A DNA stretch of 64,000 nucleotides from Cephaloticoccus sp. (GCA_030833445.1 JAURHD010000004.1:62001-126000); one strand, 5' to 3'. Positions 52,902 through 63,216 are shown, numbered from the stretch's first letter. Made by a program: numbers and translations. The notes: generated from the sequence alone by a model not told the origin.

Positions 52902-53033
52902 GGGGTCAGGCCGTTATTTGTTAAATTATTTTAATGGGCTATTAATAGTTTATCAGTTTATTAATCAATTAATTATGGATTAATAAACGCTCAATTAAAC
53001 CAGTTAAAAATTAACAAATAACGGCCTGACCCC
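52902..53033. repeat. REP/RAYT-like palindrome, copy 2
   Basis: The same 23-bp arm as at 41487 (GGGGTCAGGCCGTTATTTG...) occurs at 52902-52924 and inverted at 53011-53033, with an AT-rich spacer of 86 bp that is unrelated to the first one. Flanking AA/TT extend the pairing to 25 bp. It again lies between convergent genes. Confidence 0.85.
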
Positions 53034-53037
53034 TTGA

Positions 53038-53967
53038 TTATAAGGATACGATGATGGCGAGGCTTACGATTGAAGTGAGCACACTGATGCCGATGATGGA
53101 AGAGGCCAATTTGTCATCTCCCTTTAATGCCAGGGCCACGGTGTAAGAGATGATGGCGGTCGGACAGGCCGCAAAAATCATGACCAGCTTCAAGCTCAAG
53201 TCATCGAGTCCCCACCAGCGGCCGCACAAATAAGCCAGCACCGGTGCGAGCATCGTCTTTAACAATGCGGATCCAAACGGGAGTCGCCACCCCGTGGCCA
53301 AGTTGCTGGTCACCATAGCCCCACCCACGCCCAACAAGCCCAGGGGCAGGGCCATTTCTCCGACCGCGGCCAAAGTCCGTCCGGCAAATACCGGCAGGTG
53401 CCAACCCAACGCTGAAAACAGCATACCCGCGGCAATCGCAACCAAGGGCGGGGTCAGCGCCAGTTGCTTCAACATCGGCCCCACCATCGCCCAACCGAAC
53501 TTATGCTGGCTGGCCAACAGCACCCCCACTCCCATGACGTTATAAACCAACATGACGGGTGCGATCACGATGACCGCCGCACTGTGCAAGTTCACCCCAC
53601 CCATCAACGGCAGGTCGGGCAACCCGAAGATCACGGGCAGTCCCACAAAGGCCAGGTTTCCCCGAAACGATCCCTGAATAAATGTGCCGGTCACGCCACC
53701 GCGCAGGCCAAGCAATCGAGCGACCACAAAACCCGTTACGATCATGAGGCCCGTGATCATAAGCATTACCCCCAAGAGAGCTTTGACTCCGGCCATGGAG
53801 GGCAACCCGGCTGCCAATTGACCAAAGAAGAGCGCGGGCAAACCCACCCAATACGTCAAATGATTAGCCTCTTTCAAAAATCCGGCGGAAAGAAATCCAC
53901 TGCGTTGCAGCCATGCGCCGAGCGCCACCACCAGAAACACCGGAACAATGGTATCGAGAATGATCAC
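53038..53967 (-). CDS. AEC family transporter, copy 2
   Basis: This 309-residue protein starts with GTG at 53967 (IILDTIVPVFLVVALGAWLQ). AEC layout with RSGFLSAGFLKEANHLTYWV, FRGNLAFVGLPVIFGLPDLP and a second half with FAACPTAIISYTVALALKGDD. It is a distant paralogue of the protein at 33684. Organic-acid or amino-acid export is the family role; substrate unknown. It is convergent with the LysM lipoprotein. Confidence 0.85.
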   Translation of the reverse strand: MIILDTIVPVFLVVALGAWLQRSGFLSAGFLKEANHLTYWVGLPALFFGQLAAGLPSMAGVKALLGVMLMITGLMIVTGFVVARLLGLRGGVTGTFIQGSFRGNLAFVGLPVIFGLPDLPLMGGVNLHSAAVIVIAPVMLVYNVMGVGVLLASQHKFGWAMVGPMLKQLALTPPLVAIAAGMLFSALGWHLPVFAGRTLAAVGEMALPLGLLGVGGAMVTSNLATGWRLPFGSALLKTMLAPVLAYLCGRWWGLDDLSLKLVMIFAACPTAIISYTVALALKGDDKLASSIIGISVLTSIVSLAIIVSL

Positions 53968-54169
53968 GCATCACTTTCGGCGCAATCGCGGGATCGAGAC
54001 AAGATTAGTCTGTGCGAGACAACCGATAACAAAACCCACATCCCGGCCTCGTGCGATCCGCGGGTTATATATAACCCGGATTTCACCCACCTATATAGAC
54101 GAGTGTTTTATTGAATAAAAAGTGAACTTATATTCAATTGCGCCCATGAGCACTCATATACTGCCCCGT

Positions 54170-55288
54170 ATGAGCATGACGGCGATCCGCTTGGGTTTGG
54201 CTCTGTTGGCATTCATCCCCATCGCCCAGGCGACCGCTCTGCCCGACGGTCTCTACGCGGAGTTCGCCACCTCGCGTGGCACCATCACCTGCGAGTTATA
54301 TTATCGGGATGCGCTCCTGACCGTCGTCAATTTCTCCGGCCTCGCAGAAGGCAAACTCGGCCCCATTCCGGGCAAGCCCTATTATGACGGGCTCACCTTT
54401 CATCGCGTCGTGCCGAACTTTGTGGTCCAGGGCGGCGATCCACAAGGGACCGGCGAAGGCGGCCCGGGCTACGAATTTCCTGACGAGTTCATTCCAGGCC
54501 TGAGACATGACGACCTCGGTGTGCTGTCGATGGCCAACGCCGGGCCTGACACCAATGGATCCCAATTTTTCCTGACGCTCAGGTCCGTCAACCGCTTGAA
54601 CTACCTGCACTCAGTTTTTGGCCGGATCGTGCAAGGCCGTGATGTGCTCACGCGGATCGAACCGGGTGATCATATGACGACCGTGCGCATTCTCAGGATC
54701 GGCAAGGATGCTCAGAATTTTCAAAATGACCGAGCGACGTTTGAGCGCCTGACTGCCACAGCGAAACGTTTTTCGGGTCAGATGGAACCCGGACCGCAAG
54801 CTCACTTCGAAGATGCCGACGGTTTGCTGCCGAGTGAACCTCCCCGCGCCACGTATTTTAATTTCAAACTGGCGAATGTCGAACGTGCCACCGGGCTGCG
54901 CATCTACACCCGACTCCAGGCCCACTTCACTCCCACCACCCCGGCCCAACGCGTAGGCAATTTCACCGGGCAGCTGGCCCAGCAGTTGGGATTCACGGAT
55001 TCCGGAATTCTACTCACCTATTTCGCAGACATTGACCGCTGGGGTCTATGGGTGGGAGAACAGCAACTGCCCCGCTTAATGGGTCGTCCTGGCACCGTAA
55101 AGGAATTCATGCAGGACAGCGCCCTGCACCACGCCAAGCAAGCCCTCCTCGCCGAAGCCATGGCCCAAGCGGATATTTTTTTCGAGGAACTGGCCGGCAT
55201 CCGGCCGATTGCGGAAGGCGACAAGCTCAAATGCCAGACGGATGCCCTGCTGGATGCTGTGATCATGAAGTTCGAACCGGTCCGCTGA
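54170..55288 (+). CDS. Cyclophilin-type peptidyl-prolyl isomerase, exported
   Basis: ATG 54170 (MSMTAIRLGLALLAFIPIAQ) gives a signal peptide; ATG 54146 and a GTG 54122 are alternatives. Residues about 30-190 form a cyclophilin domain: GTITCELYYRDALLTVVNF, LTFHRVVPNFVVQGGDPQG, GGPGYEFPDEF, GSQFFLTLRSVNRLNYLHS and VFGRIVQGRDVL. A C-terminal extension of about 180 residues is not recognised. It helps proline isomerisation in the periplasm. The following gene is a FKBP-type isomerase, so both fold exported proteins. Confidence 0.85.
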   Translation: MSMTAIRLGLALLAFIPIAQATALPDGLYAEFATSRGTITCELYYRDALLTVVNFSGLAEGKLGPIPGKPYYDGLTFHRVVPNFVVQGGDPQGTGEGGPGYEFPDEFIPGLRHDDLGVLSMANAGPDTNGSQFFLTLRSVNRLNYLHSVFGRIVQGRDVLTRIEPGDHMTTVRILRIGKDAQNFQNDRATFERLTATAKRFSGQMEPGPQAHFEDADGLLPSEPPRATYFNFKLANVERATGLRIYTRLQAHFTPTTPAQRVGNFTGQLAQQLGFTDSGILLTYFADIDRWGLWVGEQQLPRLMGRPGTVKEFMQDSALHHAKQALLAEAMAQADIFFEELAGIRPIAEGDKLKCQTDALLDAVIMKFEPVR

Positions 55289-55343
55289 GTTTGGCGGAGG
55301 GCACTTGCGCCGCGGTTGACCATTGTTAAGGTGCAATTTCCTC

Positions 55344-55877
55344 ATGCGTAATTTTCTCATCGTCGTCCTGATTGGTCTCGGCCTGCTCACGCTCGCGCTC
55401 GTCGTGCGCTCGGGCATATTTGCCCGGGCAAATCCCGGTCGACCGATCAACAGCACGATGCGGTTGGCCATGGAAAACAACGGCATCCCCGAACTGAGTG
55501 GGGAAGACGCGATGTTGGTGGCCCAAAAATACACCGGGCGGCACACCCAACCATCCGGCCTGATGTATGTGCCGCGGCGCGCGGGCGAAGGTCAATTGCC
55601 CACCGTCGGACAGGAACTCTTGGTTAATTATGAAGGCCGGATTCTTGGCGGCGAGGTCTTCGACAGTTCTTACCAAAAAGGTGCGCCCTTTGCATTCCGG
55701 ATCGGTGTCGGCCAAGTGATCGCCGGTTGGGACGAAGCATTCCTCACCATGCGCAAAGGTGAAAAGCGCACCCTGATCGTGCCCTACTGGTTGGCCTATG
55801 GCATCAAGGGCAAACCGCCGAATATTCCCGGCCGGGCGACCTTGGTGTTTGAAGTTGAGCTGCTCGACATCCGCTAA
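55344..55877 (+). CDS. FKBP-type peptidyl-prolyl isomerase, membrane-anchored
   Basis: From ATG 55344 177 residues: an N-terminal helix (FLIVVLIGLGLLTLALVV) and a FKBP domain with VNYEGRILGGEVFDSSYQKG, FRIGVGQVIAGWDEAF, MRKGEKRTLIVPYWLAYG and ATLVFEVELLDI. Length and order are typical. It starts 55 bp after the cyclophilin gene and may be cotranscribed. It likely faces the periplasm. Confidence 0.92.
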   Translation: MRNFLIVVLIGLGLLTLALVVRSGIFARANPGRPINSTMRLAMENNGIPELSGEDAMLVAQKYTGRHTQPSGLMYVPRRAGEGQLPTVGQELLVNYEGRILGGEVFDSSYQKGAPFAFRIGVGQVIAGWDEAFLTMRKGEKRTLIVPYWLAYGIKGKPPNIPGRATLVFEVELLDIR

Positions 55878-55930
55878 GCAGCGGACGACACTGTTCTGAG
55901 CCGGCTCCATGTCGGTTGAACCTCAACCCC

Positions 55931-58927
55931 ATGAGGCCGATATCCACAATTTTTAGACGGCTTTTGATTTTCGCGCTGATGGCAACCCTGCCGCTGACCG
56001 GCGTCATTGGGTTTGCCCTCTACCGTCAGTTTCAAAGCGACCAGCGCCGTGTATTGGACCAATTGCAGATATTGGCCGAGACCAACACGCAGCAATTGGC
56101 GGCCTACGTGTCCAATACCCGTCACAAGCTCAAAACTTTGGCCGCGGAGGACGCGGTCGTCGATGTCCAGCCGGCTGAAGCGGAAGCGATGTTTCAAAGC
56201 TTCATATCATTCAACCCTCGCTTCGCCAACATTGGTCTATTGAACACAGACGGACGAGTGCTGGTGGCGGCCAATCAAAAGCCGCTGAACCCAAAGACGT
56301 CGTTGCTCTTTCTGGATCGCTACAGGGACGCCCTGGCCAGCAAAGATCTCCATATCAGCGCGCCCTACGTGCGTGCCTTGAGCGGATAGTGGACCTGCCT
56401 TATCTCCTACCCGGTGACCACCCGGGATGGTGAACGATACGCATTGGTCACTCCCGTCGATCTGCCGGAATTCGCCCAATTGCTGACCATCACGCAAACT
56501 CTGCCGGACTCGGAGGTCGAAGTGGTGGATGCAAACACGGGCCTGATCGTGATTCGCTTGCCCGCGGCAGGAGGCCCGCCGATCGGGCAACACATCGGTG
56601 ATTTCGACCGGTTCAAGGCCGCATTAAAAGCCAGCAAGGATGGCACCTTGCAGTATATCGGACCCGATGGCCGGGGACTTACCGGCAAAGCGGTCGAACT
56701 GGCGAACACGCCGTGGATCGTCAGCGTCAACGTCCCCACCGATGCGATCCTGGGCGCCGCGTGGAGCAACTTCTGGCAGGCGCTGATCGGGTTCACCCTT
56801 TTCCTCGCGATCTCCATCTGGCTGATCTGGCGATATGCCCTGAGCATTGGCCGGCCCATCCGTGCATTGGCTGAGGCCGCGCAAAGGCAAACCACGGTGG
56901 CAGACATTCCGTCGTCACCAGCGGAGATTTCTGACAGCCTGCAAGCCTACAACAACATGCTCGCCGCACGAAGAACCGCGGAGGCCTGCCTGAAGGAAAG
57001 CGAGCACCGCTACCGGACCATCATCGACCAGACCGGACAGATGATCTATGACTACGACGTCCGCCAACAGACGGTGAACTGGTTCGGCGTCGCCATCCAA
57101 CAGATCACCGGCTATACACGTGAGGAATACAATGCGCGCGGTGTCAAAGGTTGGAAGGACGTGCTGCATCCAGACGATCGCGAGGCCGCGGTCCGGCGTT
57201 TCGAAAACTGCATCCGCACCGGCGATTCCTGCCACGCGGAATACCGGCTTCGACACAAGGACGGCAGCTATCGCATCATTGAAGAGCAGGGGGTGGTGCT
57301 CAGCGACGCGGAAGGGCAGCATATCCGGATGCTCGGATGCATGGTCGATATTACCGACCGGCGCGAGGCCGACCGGACGCTGCGAGAGACCAAGGTCGAG
57401 CTGCAGTCCATCATCGACACGATTGATGGCATCGTTTGGGAGGTCGATATCAACACCCTGCAATTCACCTTTGTGAGCCCGCAAGCCCAGCGCATATTGG
57501 GTTACCCGGTCGACCAGTGGATCACGGAAAAGGATTTTTGGACCAAGCACATGCACCCGGCGGACTCCAAGTGGGCACCACAGTTCTGCGTTTCGGAAGC
57601 CGCCAAAAATCGCGATCACGATTTTGAATACCGCATGATCGCCGCGGACGGACGCGAGGTCTGGCTGCACGACATTGTCTCGCTCGTCCGGGAAAACGGA
57701 CGCGCCACGCGATTGCGCGGCGTGATGGTGGATATCACTCGACACAAACTGGCCGAGCAGGAGCAGGCCCGGTTGGAGGCGCGTTTGTTCGAGGCGCAAA
57801 AACTCGAGCAGCTCGGCGTATTGGCGGGAGGCATCGCCCACGATTTCAACAACCTGCTGACCAGCATTCTGGGCCAAGCCAGCCTCGCCCAAGTAATGCT
57901 GCCAGCCGACAATGCCGGAGCCGATGCCCTCAATCAGATCAAAAACGCATCCTTGCGCGCCGCCGATCTGTGCAAGCAAATGCTGGCCTATGCCGGCAAG
58001 GGCCGATTGGAGACGAAGTCGGTCGAGCTCAATGTCCTGATCAAGGACACCGTTCATTTACTCGAGGTCACCATCAGCAAACGCGCCGGGTTGGAATTCA
58101 ATCTGATCGAGCGTTTGCCGACCGTTTCTGGCGATCCCACCCAACTGCGTCAGGTGATCATGAATCTGGTGCTCAACGCCAGCGAGGCCACCGCGGATCC
58201 ATCCAAGAAAATCGTCATCTCCACCGGGACCACCCAAGCCACTGCGGAACACCTGTCGGACTATCAGATCCCAGCCGAGCCCGGTGACTATGTGTGGCTG
58301 GAAGTGACCGACCATGGCACGGGCATGAATCCGGAAACCCTTGCGCAGATATTCAATCCCTTCTTTACCACCAAAGCCACCGGCAGCGGCCTTGGTCTCG
58401 CGGCGATCCTCGGCATTGTGCGCAGTCACCGCGGCACCATCCGGGTCGAGAGCACCGAGGGCAAAGGAACCCGTTTTCGCATCCTGCTACCCGCCGCCAT
58501 GACTGCAGCTGTGGTGCCCACGATCAACCCCTCACCGCAACCAACCGGCCAAAGTGCCGGCACCCTGCTGGTCGTCGATGACGATGTCAGCATCCGGCAG
58601 ATTGTGAGCTTGGGACTGAGCCATTACGGTTACCGGGTCGATGAAGGCGAAGATGGTTTGGCTGGGGTGGAGACGTTCAGTCGGCAACCGGATCGCTACG
58701 TTGCGACCCTACTCGACCTGACCATGCCACGCTTGAACGGTCAGGAAGCTCTGCAGCGCATCCGGAAGATTCGTCCGGACATAAAAGTCCTCCTTATGAG
58801 CGGTTTCAACCGACAACCCAATGCCAGGGAAATCGCTTTGAATGAAATCACCGCCTATCTGCAGAAACCCTTTGATCTGCCCGCATTGGTCGACGCGCTG
58901 AACCGTCTGCTGAGCACCGGAAAATGA
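55931..58927 (+). pseudogene. Hybrid sensor histidine kinase interrupted by an in-frame TAG
   Basis: The frame from ATG 55931 runs 999 codons but is cut by TAG at 56387-56389 (about residue 153), between VRALSG and WTCLISYPVTTRDGERYAL. Without the stop the order is: membrane helix (LLIFALMATLPLTGVIGFAL), periplasmic sensor domain, second helix (FWQALIGFTLFLAISIWLIW), two PAS domains (about 357 and 490), HisKA (LAGGIAHDFNNLLTSILGQA), HATPase (G-rich FFTTKATGSGLGLAAILGI) and a C-terminal receiver (LLVVDDDVSIRQ, LLDLTMPRLNGQ). The downstream part could still translate from an internal start but lacks most of the sensor. Nonsense mutation, readthrough or error are all possible. Confidence 0.8.
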
Positions 58928-58942
58928 AACCGGCTGCCATGC

Positions 58943-59665
58943 TCACAAGCCGAGCAAGCTGCCGTTGCGCTTGAGCCATTTCTCCGCGTCCCGCCAAGAC
59001 GGGCAGACCGCTTCCACCCGCGCCCAGAAACGCGCCGAATGATTCATCTCCTGCAGGTGCATCAGCTCATGATAGATGATGTAGTCGCGCACCAAGTCCG
59101 GCGTCTGCACCAAACGCCAGTTGAGGGAGATGGTGCCATTGGCGGAACACGAGCCCCAGCGCGAACGCTGATTGCGGACCGACACGAGTTTAACATCCAT
59201 TCCCGTGACCGCCGCCAGCTCCCACGTGCGGGCCGGCAACTCAATCTTGGCCAGCCGGGCAAAATGCGCCTCGAGCGTCGCCCGCAGATCGCCCGTGAAT
59301 CCTGGCACCCGAAATAGATCCGCGGCCAGGCACACTTGGGGTCGATCACCGGTGGATGCGATACGAATTTCCGTCATCTCCCCCCGCCACAGCACATGGG
59401 TGCCCACCACCCACACTTCGGCCGCCCGTGGCCGCCGCGATTGACGCTGCCGCTCGCGCTCCAACCACTCTTGGTGTTGCGCCACAAACTGCTCCGCTCC
59501 GCGTTGTGAGCCCCGTTGCGGAATGGTCGCCACGGCCGTGCCATCCTTGCGCAAGGTCAGGCGATAGTTGCGCGCCTTCGCACTGCGTTGAAACACAATG
59601 TCGGCGGCGGAATTCGTCTCCAGCTCCATGCTCCCGAAAAGATCTGCTTGCGCGCCACTGGTCAT
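58943..59665 (-). CDS. YgjP-like (SprT/M48-type) metal-dependent hydrolase
   Basis: This 240-residue protein has YIIYHELMHLQEMNHSARFWARVE, with the HExxH-like HELMH zinc motif and the third ligand downstream, and RNQRSRWGSCSANGTISLNW, the YgjP signature. The N-terminal segment contains RKDGTAVATIPQRGS. Members are predicted zinc proteases. Its start overlaps the stop of the CDP-alcohol enzyme gene by ATGA, so they form an operon. Confidence 0.88.
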   Translation of the reverse strand: MTSGAQADLFGSMELETNSAADIVFQRSAKARNYRLTLRKDGTAVATIPQRGSQRGAEQFVAQHQEWLERERQRQSRRPRAAEVWVVGTHVLWRGEMTEIRIASTGDRPQVCLAADLFRVPGFTGDLRATLEAHFARLAKIELPARTWELAAVTGMDVKLVSVRNQRSRWGSCSANGTISLNWRLVQTPDLVRDYIIYHELMHLQEMNHSARFWARVEAVCPSWRDAEKWLKRNGSLLGL

Positions 59666-60261
59666 GACGGCACCGACTCCGCCTTACGATGATTGCGCCG
59701 CAATTTCAACGCGTGCCACAACGTGGGCACCTCGCCCTGATGCCAAGGGATAAGTAGGATCATCAGCAATTCCTCCACCCCCCCGAGGATCTGCAAGGCC
59801 ATCGCCCAATGAAAGGGCACCTCGGACCATTCACCGAGCAGGGGAACAAGCGACAAGGCACAACCCACCGCCGCCACCTTGGCGATCCAAGTATGATAGC
59901 ACGGCGCGCGACCTAAACGCAGGAGACCATAAACGATCACGGCAAAGAACATGGTCAGGCCGGTCGCCACCCAAGGCAATTCACGCCGCATGATATCGGG
60001 CCAAAGCAAAGCAATGCCGGCCAAGCCACCCATCAAGGTCAGGTAGTCAGCCGCACTGTCGAGTTTTCGGCCAAAATCCGATTCAGCATGCAGCCACCGC
60101 GCAATCATCCCGTCGATTGCATCGGTCGCGAGTGCCACCGCCAGCACCACGGCAAACCACGGCTTGGATCCGGCGAAAGCCGCCATCAAGGCAGTTGGCA
60201 TGAGGAGAATGCGCACCGCACTGAGCAAATTGGGCAGGGACGATTTGCTCGGAGCAACCAT
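59662..60261 (-). CDS. CDP-alcohol phosphatidyltransferase family membrane enzyme
   Basis: From ATG 60261 (MVAPSKSSLPN) 199 residues. The signature DG(x)2AR(x)8G(x)3D(x)3D is read as DAIDGMIARWLHAE-SDFGRKLDSAAD, with all catalytic aspartates present. Several hydrophobic helices follow. It transfers a phosphatidyl or similar group from CDP-diacylglycerol to an alcohol; the alcohol (glycerol phosphate, inositol, other) is not readable. It overlaps the YgjP gene by four bases. Confidence 0.88.
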   Translation of the reverse strand: MVAPSKSSLPNLLSAVRILLMPTALMAAFAGSKPWFAVVLAVALATDAIDGMIARWLHAESDFGRKLDSAADYLTLMGGLAGIALLWPDIMRRELPWVATGLTMFFAVIVYGLLRLGRAPCYHTWIAKVAAVGCALSLVPLLGEWSEVPFHWAMALQILGGVEELLMILLIPWHQGEVPTLWHALKLRRNHRKAESVPS

Positions 60262-60266
60262 GAGGT

Positions 60267-60704
60267 CTATATACGCACCACTTCCCAACGCGTCAACTTC
60301 CCGGCCGTCACCTCCAACCAGGCAAAACTGGGCGGGAGTCCGGCGCGCGGATTGCTAATACAACCGGGATTCAACCAGCGCACCCCGCCAACCACCTCAT
60401 CGCGCGGCAGGTGAGTGTGACCGTGGAGGACAACCTGCACCCCTTTGGGAGATCGGCTCGGCGGAATGTGGGTCAGGTAAAACTCCAGTCCCTCGCGGGT
60501 GAGTTGCAAATCAATCGGCCAGCCCAGGTAACCGTCGCAGTTGCCCATGACTACGCTCAAAGGCGGACCGAGTTGCTCAAGTTCCACCAGCACCATCGGA
60601 TCGCAGACATCCCCAAGGTGCCAGATTTCATCCGCCCCGACCAACCGGTCGGGCAACGTGGACGGAATCCGGTCGTGGGTGTCGGAGATAACCGCAATGC
60701 GCAT
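60267..60704 (-). CDS. YfcE/MJ0936-type metallophosphoesterase
   Basis: This 145-residue calcineurin-like phosphoesterase has the five motifs AVISDTHD, HLGDVCD, VMGNCDGYLG, VLHGHTH and the short GWL-type end. The family hydrolyses phosphodiesters and has small size. It ends with TAG, 5 bp before the CDP-alcohol enzyme start, so the two are likely cotranscribed. Confidence 0.92.
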   Translation of the reverse strand: MRIAVISDTHDRIPSTLPDRLVGADEIWHLGDVCDPMVLVELEQLGPPLSVVMGNCDGYLGWPIDLQLTREGLEFYLTHIPPSRSPKGVQVVLHGHTHLPRDEVVGGVRWLNPGCISNPRAGLPPSFAWLEVTAGKLTRWEVVRI

Positions 60705-60722
60705 CTCCGGGAGTGAATCTCC

Positions 60723-61775
60723 TTAATGTTCTGAAATCCAGCAGAACGCGTAAACCGCCCCGTTTTCCTGCGTCAATGGCCGCGGCGCATCGGCCCCTTC
60801 ACCGGTCGCGGACACCGTGAACAGTTGCGGGCGGTCATCCACGAAACTGACAAATGCCAGGATGTTCCCATCCGGACTCCAAGCCGGCCGGCCGCAGGTG
60901 CCTGGCAGTCGCGTGATCATCCGGAGATTTGTGCCATCAAGATTCACCACCGCCACTTGCGGCGGGCCTGCCGGGCCCCGGCGGATAAAGGCCACCCGGG
61001 TTCCGTCCGGCGACAGCGCCGGCATGTCGGTTGAGCCATGCTTGTCGGCCGGGCTCAAAAAAAATTCCACCTGCACGCCACCGGCGATTTGCCGCAAACC
61101 GCTCCCATCGGGAGCGACGCTATACAAGCCGCCATCACGACGGATAAAGACGATCGTGCGGCCATCCGGGGTGAACTGCGGCCCATAACAATCTGGATGA
61201 TCGGGAGTCAGCACACCAGGTTCATCCTGATCCACGGCCATAACCAACAGCCGGTAGTCACGAGCCGGACCGGAAAACACCACCCGGGTAGCATTAGTAT
61301 CCAGCGAAGCCATGTAGGTATAGCCGAATTCCGGAGCGAGCACCCGGGCGTCGCGACCATCGGCACCGGCCAACACTATCCTTCCCGTGGAGCCATTGGA
61401 GACCGTGTAAACCATCCTTGATCCATTCCGCGAAAGCTGGGCGCCAAAGGCACTACTCCAGCAGTTGGCCAAGCCGGCACCGGGCGCAATCACCTGCGCC
61501 TCGCGGCCATCACTATTGGCCCGGATGATTTGCCAGCGGCCCGCGTTCTCGGATTGCCAATAGATCCAGCGGCCATCCGGCCCGGCGATCGGATGTTCCG
61601 CCCGCGGGGCCACCATGGGCAGGGCCTCCCGATGCGAACCGTCGGTATTTATGCGCCACAACGCACTGGATAACGGCGGCGTCTCAACCCCGCCCGCCAC
61701 GTCACGCGAATAATACACCCCCGGCCATGTGCGCACCGAGTATACCAACATGCCCGCGCGATGCGATATGGCCAT
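60723..61775 (-). CDS. TolB-like WD40/beta-propeller protein
   Basis: From ATG 61775 (MAISHRAGMLVYS) 350 residues with repeated blades such as AGPDGRWIYWQSENAGRWQI, FTPDGRTIVFIRRDG, LSPDGTRVAFIRRG and WSPDGNILAFVSFVDDRPQL, the TolB pattern. A long upstream extension is rejected because it runs into the divergent polymerase. No signal peptide is evident at this start. It lies 18 bp upstream of the YfcE-like gene on the same strand. Confidence 0.8.
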   Translation of the reverse strand: MAISHRAGMLVYSVRTWPGVYYSRDVAGGVETPPLSSALWRINTDGSHREALPMVAPRAEHPIAGPDGRWIYWQSENAGRWQIIRANSDGREAQVIAPGAGLANCWSSAFGAQLSRNGSRMVYTVSNGSTGRIVLAGADGRDARVLAPEFGYTYMASLDTNATRVVFSGPARDYRLLVMAVDQDEPGVLTPDHPDCYGPQFTPDGRTIVFIRRDGGLYSVAPDGSGLRQIAGGVQVEFFLSPADKHGSTDMPALSPDGTRVAFIRRGPAGPPQVAVVNLDGTNLRMITRLPGTCGRPAWSPDGNILAFVSFVDDRPQLFTVSATGEGADAPRPLTQENGAVYAFCWISEH

Positions 61776-61838
61776 GCCCACATGCTGATTCAACGGCCCG
61801 CCGATTGACAGCGTTTTTCTCTTAACAAGACTCCACCC

Positions 61839-63164
61839 GTGCTGCGCGCGCTCGCCATCGATTTTAACTCCTATTTTGCTTCTGTGGAACAACAGGAGCG
61901 GCCGGAGCTGCGCGGTCAGCCGGTCATCATTGTGCCGGTGCTGGCGGAGACCACCGGGGCCATCGCCGTCAGCATCGAAGCGAAGAAGCTCGGACTAAAA
62001 CGCAATGCCCGCATCGCCGAAGCCCGACGGCAATGCCCCGGCCTCGTGGTCGTGGAGGCCCGCCCGGAAGTTTACATCACCTATCACCGGCGACTGAAAG
62101 CCGCCGTCGAAACCTGCGTGCCGGTCAAAAAAATCCAATCGATCGATGAGCTCGAATGTGAACTGACGGGCAGTCTCAAGGAGCCGAAAAACGCGCTGGC
62201 CTTAGCGCGCCGGATCAAGGCCGCCATCAAGCGCGAGGTGGGGCCCTGCCTGCGCAGTTCGATCGGCATCGGCCCCAACTGGTTTCTCGCCAAGCTGGCC
62301 TCCGATCTCGAAAAGCCCGACGGCCTCGTGCTATTCGATGAAGCAGACATCCCCGGCAAACTCATCGAGCGCGGCGTTGAGCTCAACCAACTCACCGGCA
62401 TCGGCGAGAACATGGAAAAACGCATCCGCCACGCGGGTATCCAGACCGTGGCCCAACTTTATGCTGCGAGCAGTGCGAAGTTGCGCGCGATCTGGGGCAG
62501 CGTGGAGGGCGCGCGGTTTCACGACTGGCTGCACGGGGGCCTGCAGGAACGCGCCCCCGCCAAGCACAGTTCCATCGGTCACGGCCACGTGCTGCCACCG
62601 AAACTGCGCAACCCCGAGGCTGCCCTCGGCGTCCTGCACCGCCTGCTGCAAAAGGCGGCCATGCGCCTGCGCAATGACGGTTACTTTGCCGGCGCCCTGC
62701 AACTCACAGCCAACTACCGGGACGGGCTGGCTTGGAGCGAAGATTGCCGTTTCAACGAAACCCAGGACACCCTCCACTTCACCAAAGTGCTCAATCAACT
62801 TTGGGCGGCGCGCCCGCGCGAATACCGCAAACAAGGTCCGCTGCAGGTGGGCATTGTTCTGCACCATCTGCTGCCCGGAACAGACCACACGCCCGATCTA
62901 TTCACCGCCAAACAGGAGGAAACCCGCACGCGAATGCTCTCTGCCGTGGATCACTTGAACAAGGCCTTCGGAAAAAATTCCGTCTACTTTGGCGGCGCGC
63001 ACGGCTCGACCGATTACGCCCCGATGCGGATTGCCTTTACGCGCATCCCGCAGCCCGAACTCGAGGAAATCGATCGCAGTATGGGTCGGCGTTTAAAACC
63101 GAAAAAGGTCGCGCCGACCCCGCCGGAAGCGCTCGACGAATTTCCGCCGGACGAATTGCAGTAA
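61839..63164 (+). CDS. Y-family DNA polymerase (DinB/Pol IV-like)
   Basis: This 441-residue protein starts at GTG 61839. The catalytic motifs are LAIDFNSYFASVEQ at the N-terminus and SIDELECEL (carboxylate pair IDE kept). The helix-hairpin-helix is QLTGIGENMEKRIRHAGIQ, then the little-finger domain with KHSSIGHGHVLPP. Y-family enzymes replicate across damaged bases at low fidelity. The C-terminus (EIDRSMGRRLKPKK) is unusual and no beta-clamp motif is obvious. No lexA, imuA or dnaE2 is adjacent. Confidence 0.88.
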   Translation: MLRALAIDFNSYFASVEQQERPELRGQPVIIVPVLAETTGAIAVSIEAKKLGLKRNARIAEARRQCPGLVVVEARPEVYITYHRRLKAAVETCVPVKKIQSIDELECELTGSLKEPKNALALARRIKAAIKREVGPCLRSSIGIGPNWFLAKLASDLEKPDGLVLFDEADIPGKLIERGVELNQLTGIGENMEKRIRHAGIQTVAQLYAASSAKLRAIWGSVEGARFHDWLHGGLQERAPAKHSSIGHGHVLPPKLRNPEAALGVLHRLLQKAAMRLRNDGYFAGALQLTANYRDGLAWSEDCRFNETQDTLHFTKVLNQLWAARPREYRKQGPLQVGIVLHHLLPGTDHTPDLFTAKQEETRTRMLSAVDHLNKAFGKNSVYFGGAHGSTDYAPMRIAFTRIPQPELEEIDRSMGRRLKPKKVAPTPPEALDEFPPDELQ

Positions 63165-63216
63165 TTTCAAGTGCCGCGGGATTGCCACCGCCGGGGTCAG
63201 TTGTTCAGCTCATCGG

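Noticed and set aside
28646-56389. General reassignment or suppression of TAG
   Set aside because: Several intact genes in the window end normally with TAG (esterase, UxuA-like, tex, YfcE-like), so the two internal TAG codons are better explained as mutations or errors.
61776-61892. Upstream start for the TolB-like gene
   Set aside because: It would overlap the 5' end of the polymerase gene and has no propeller or signal sequence.
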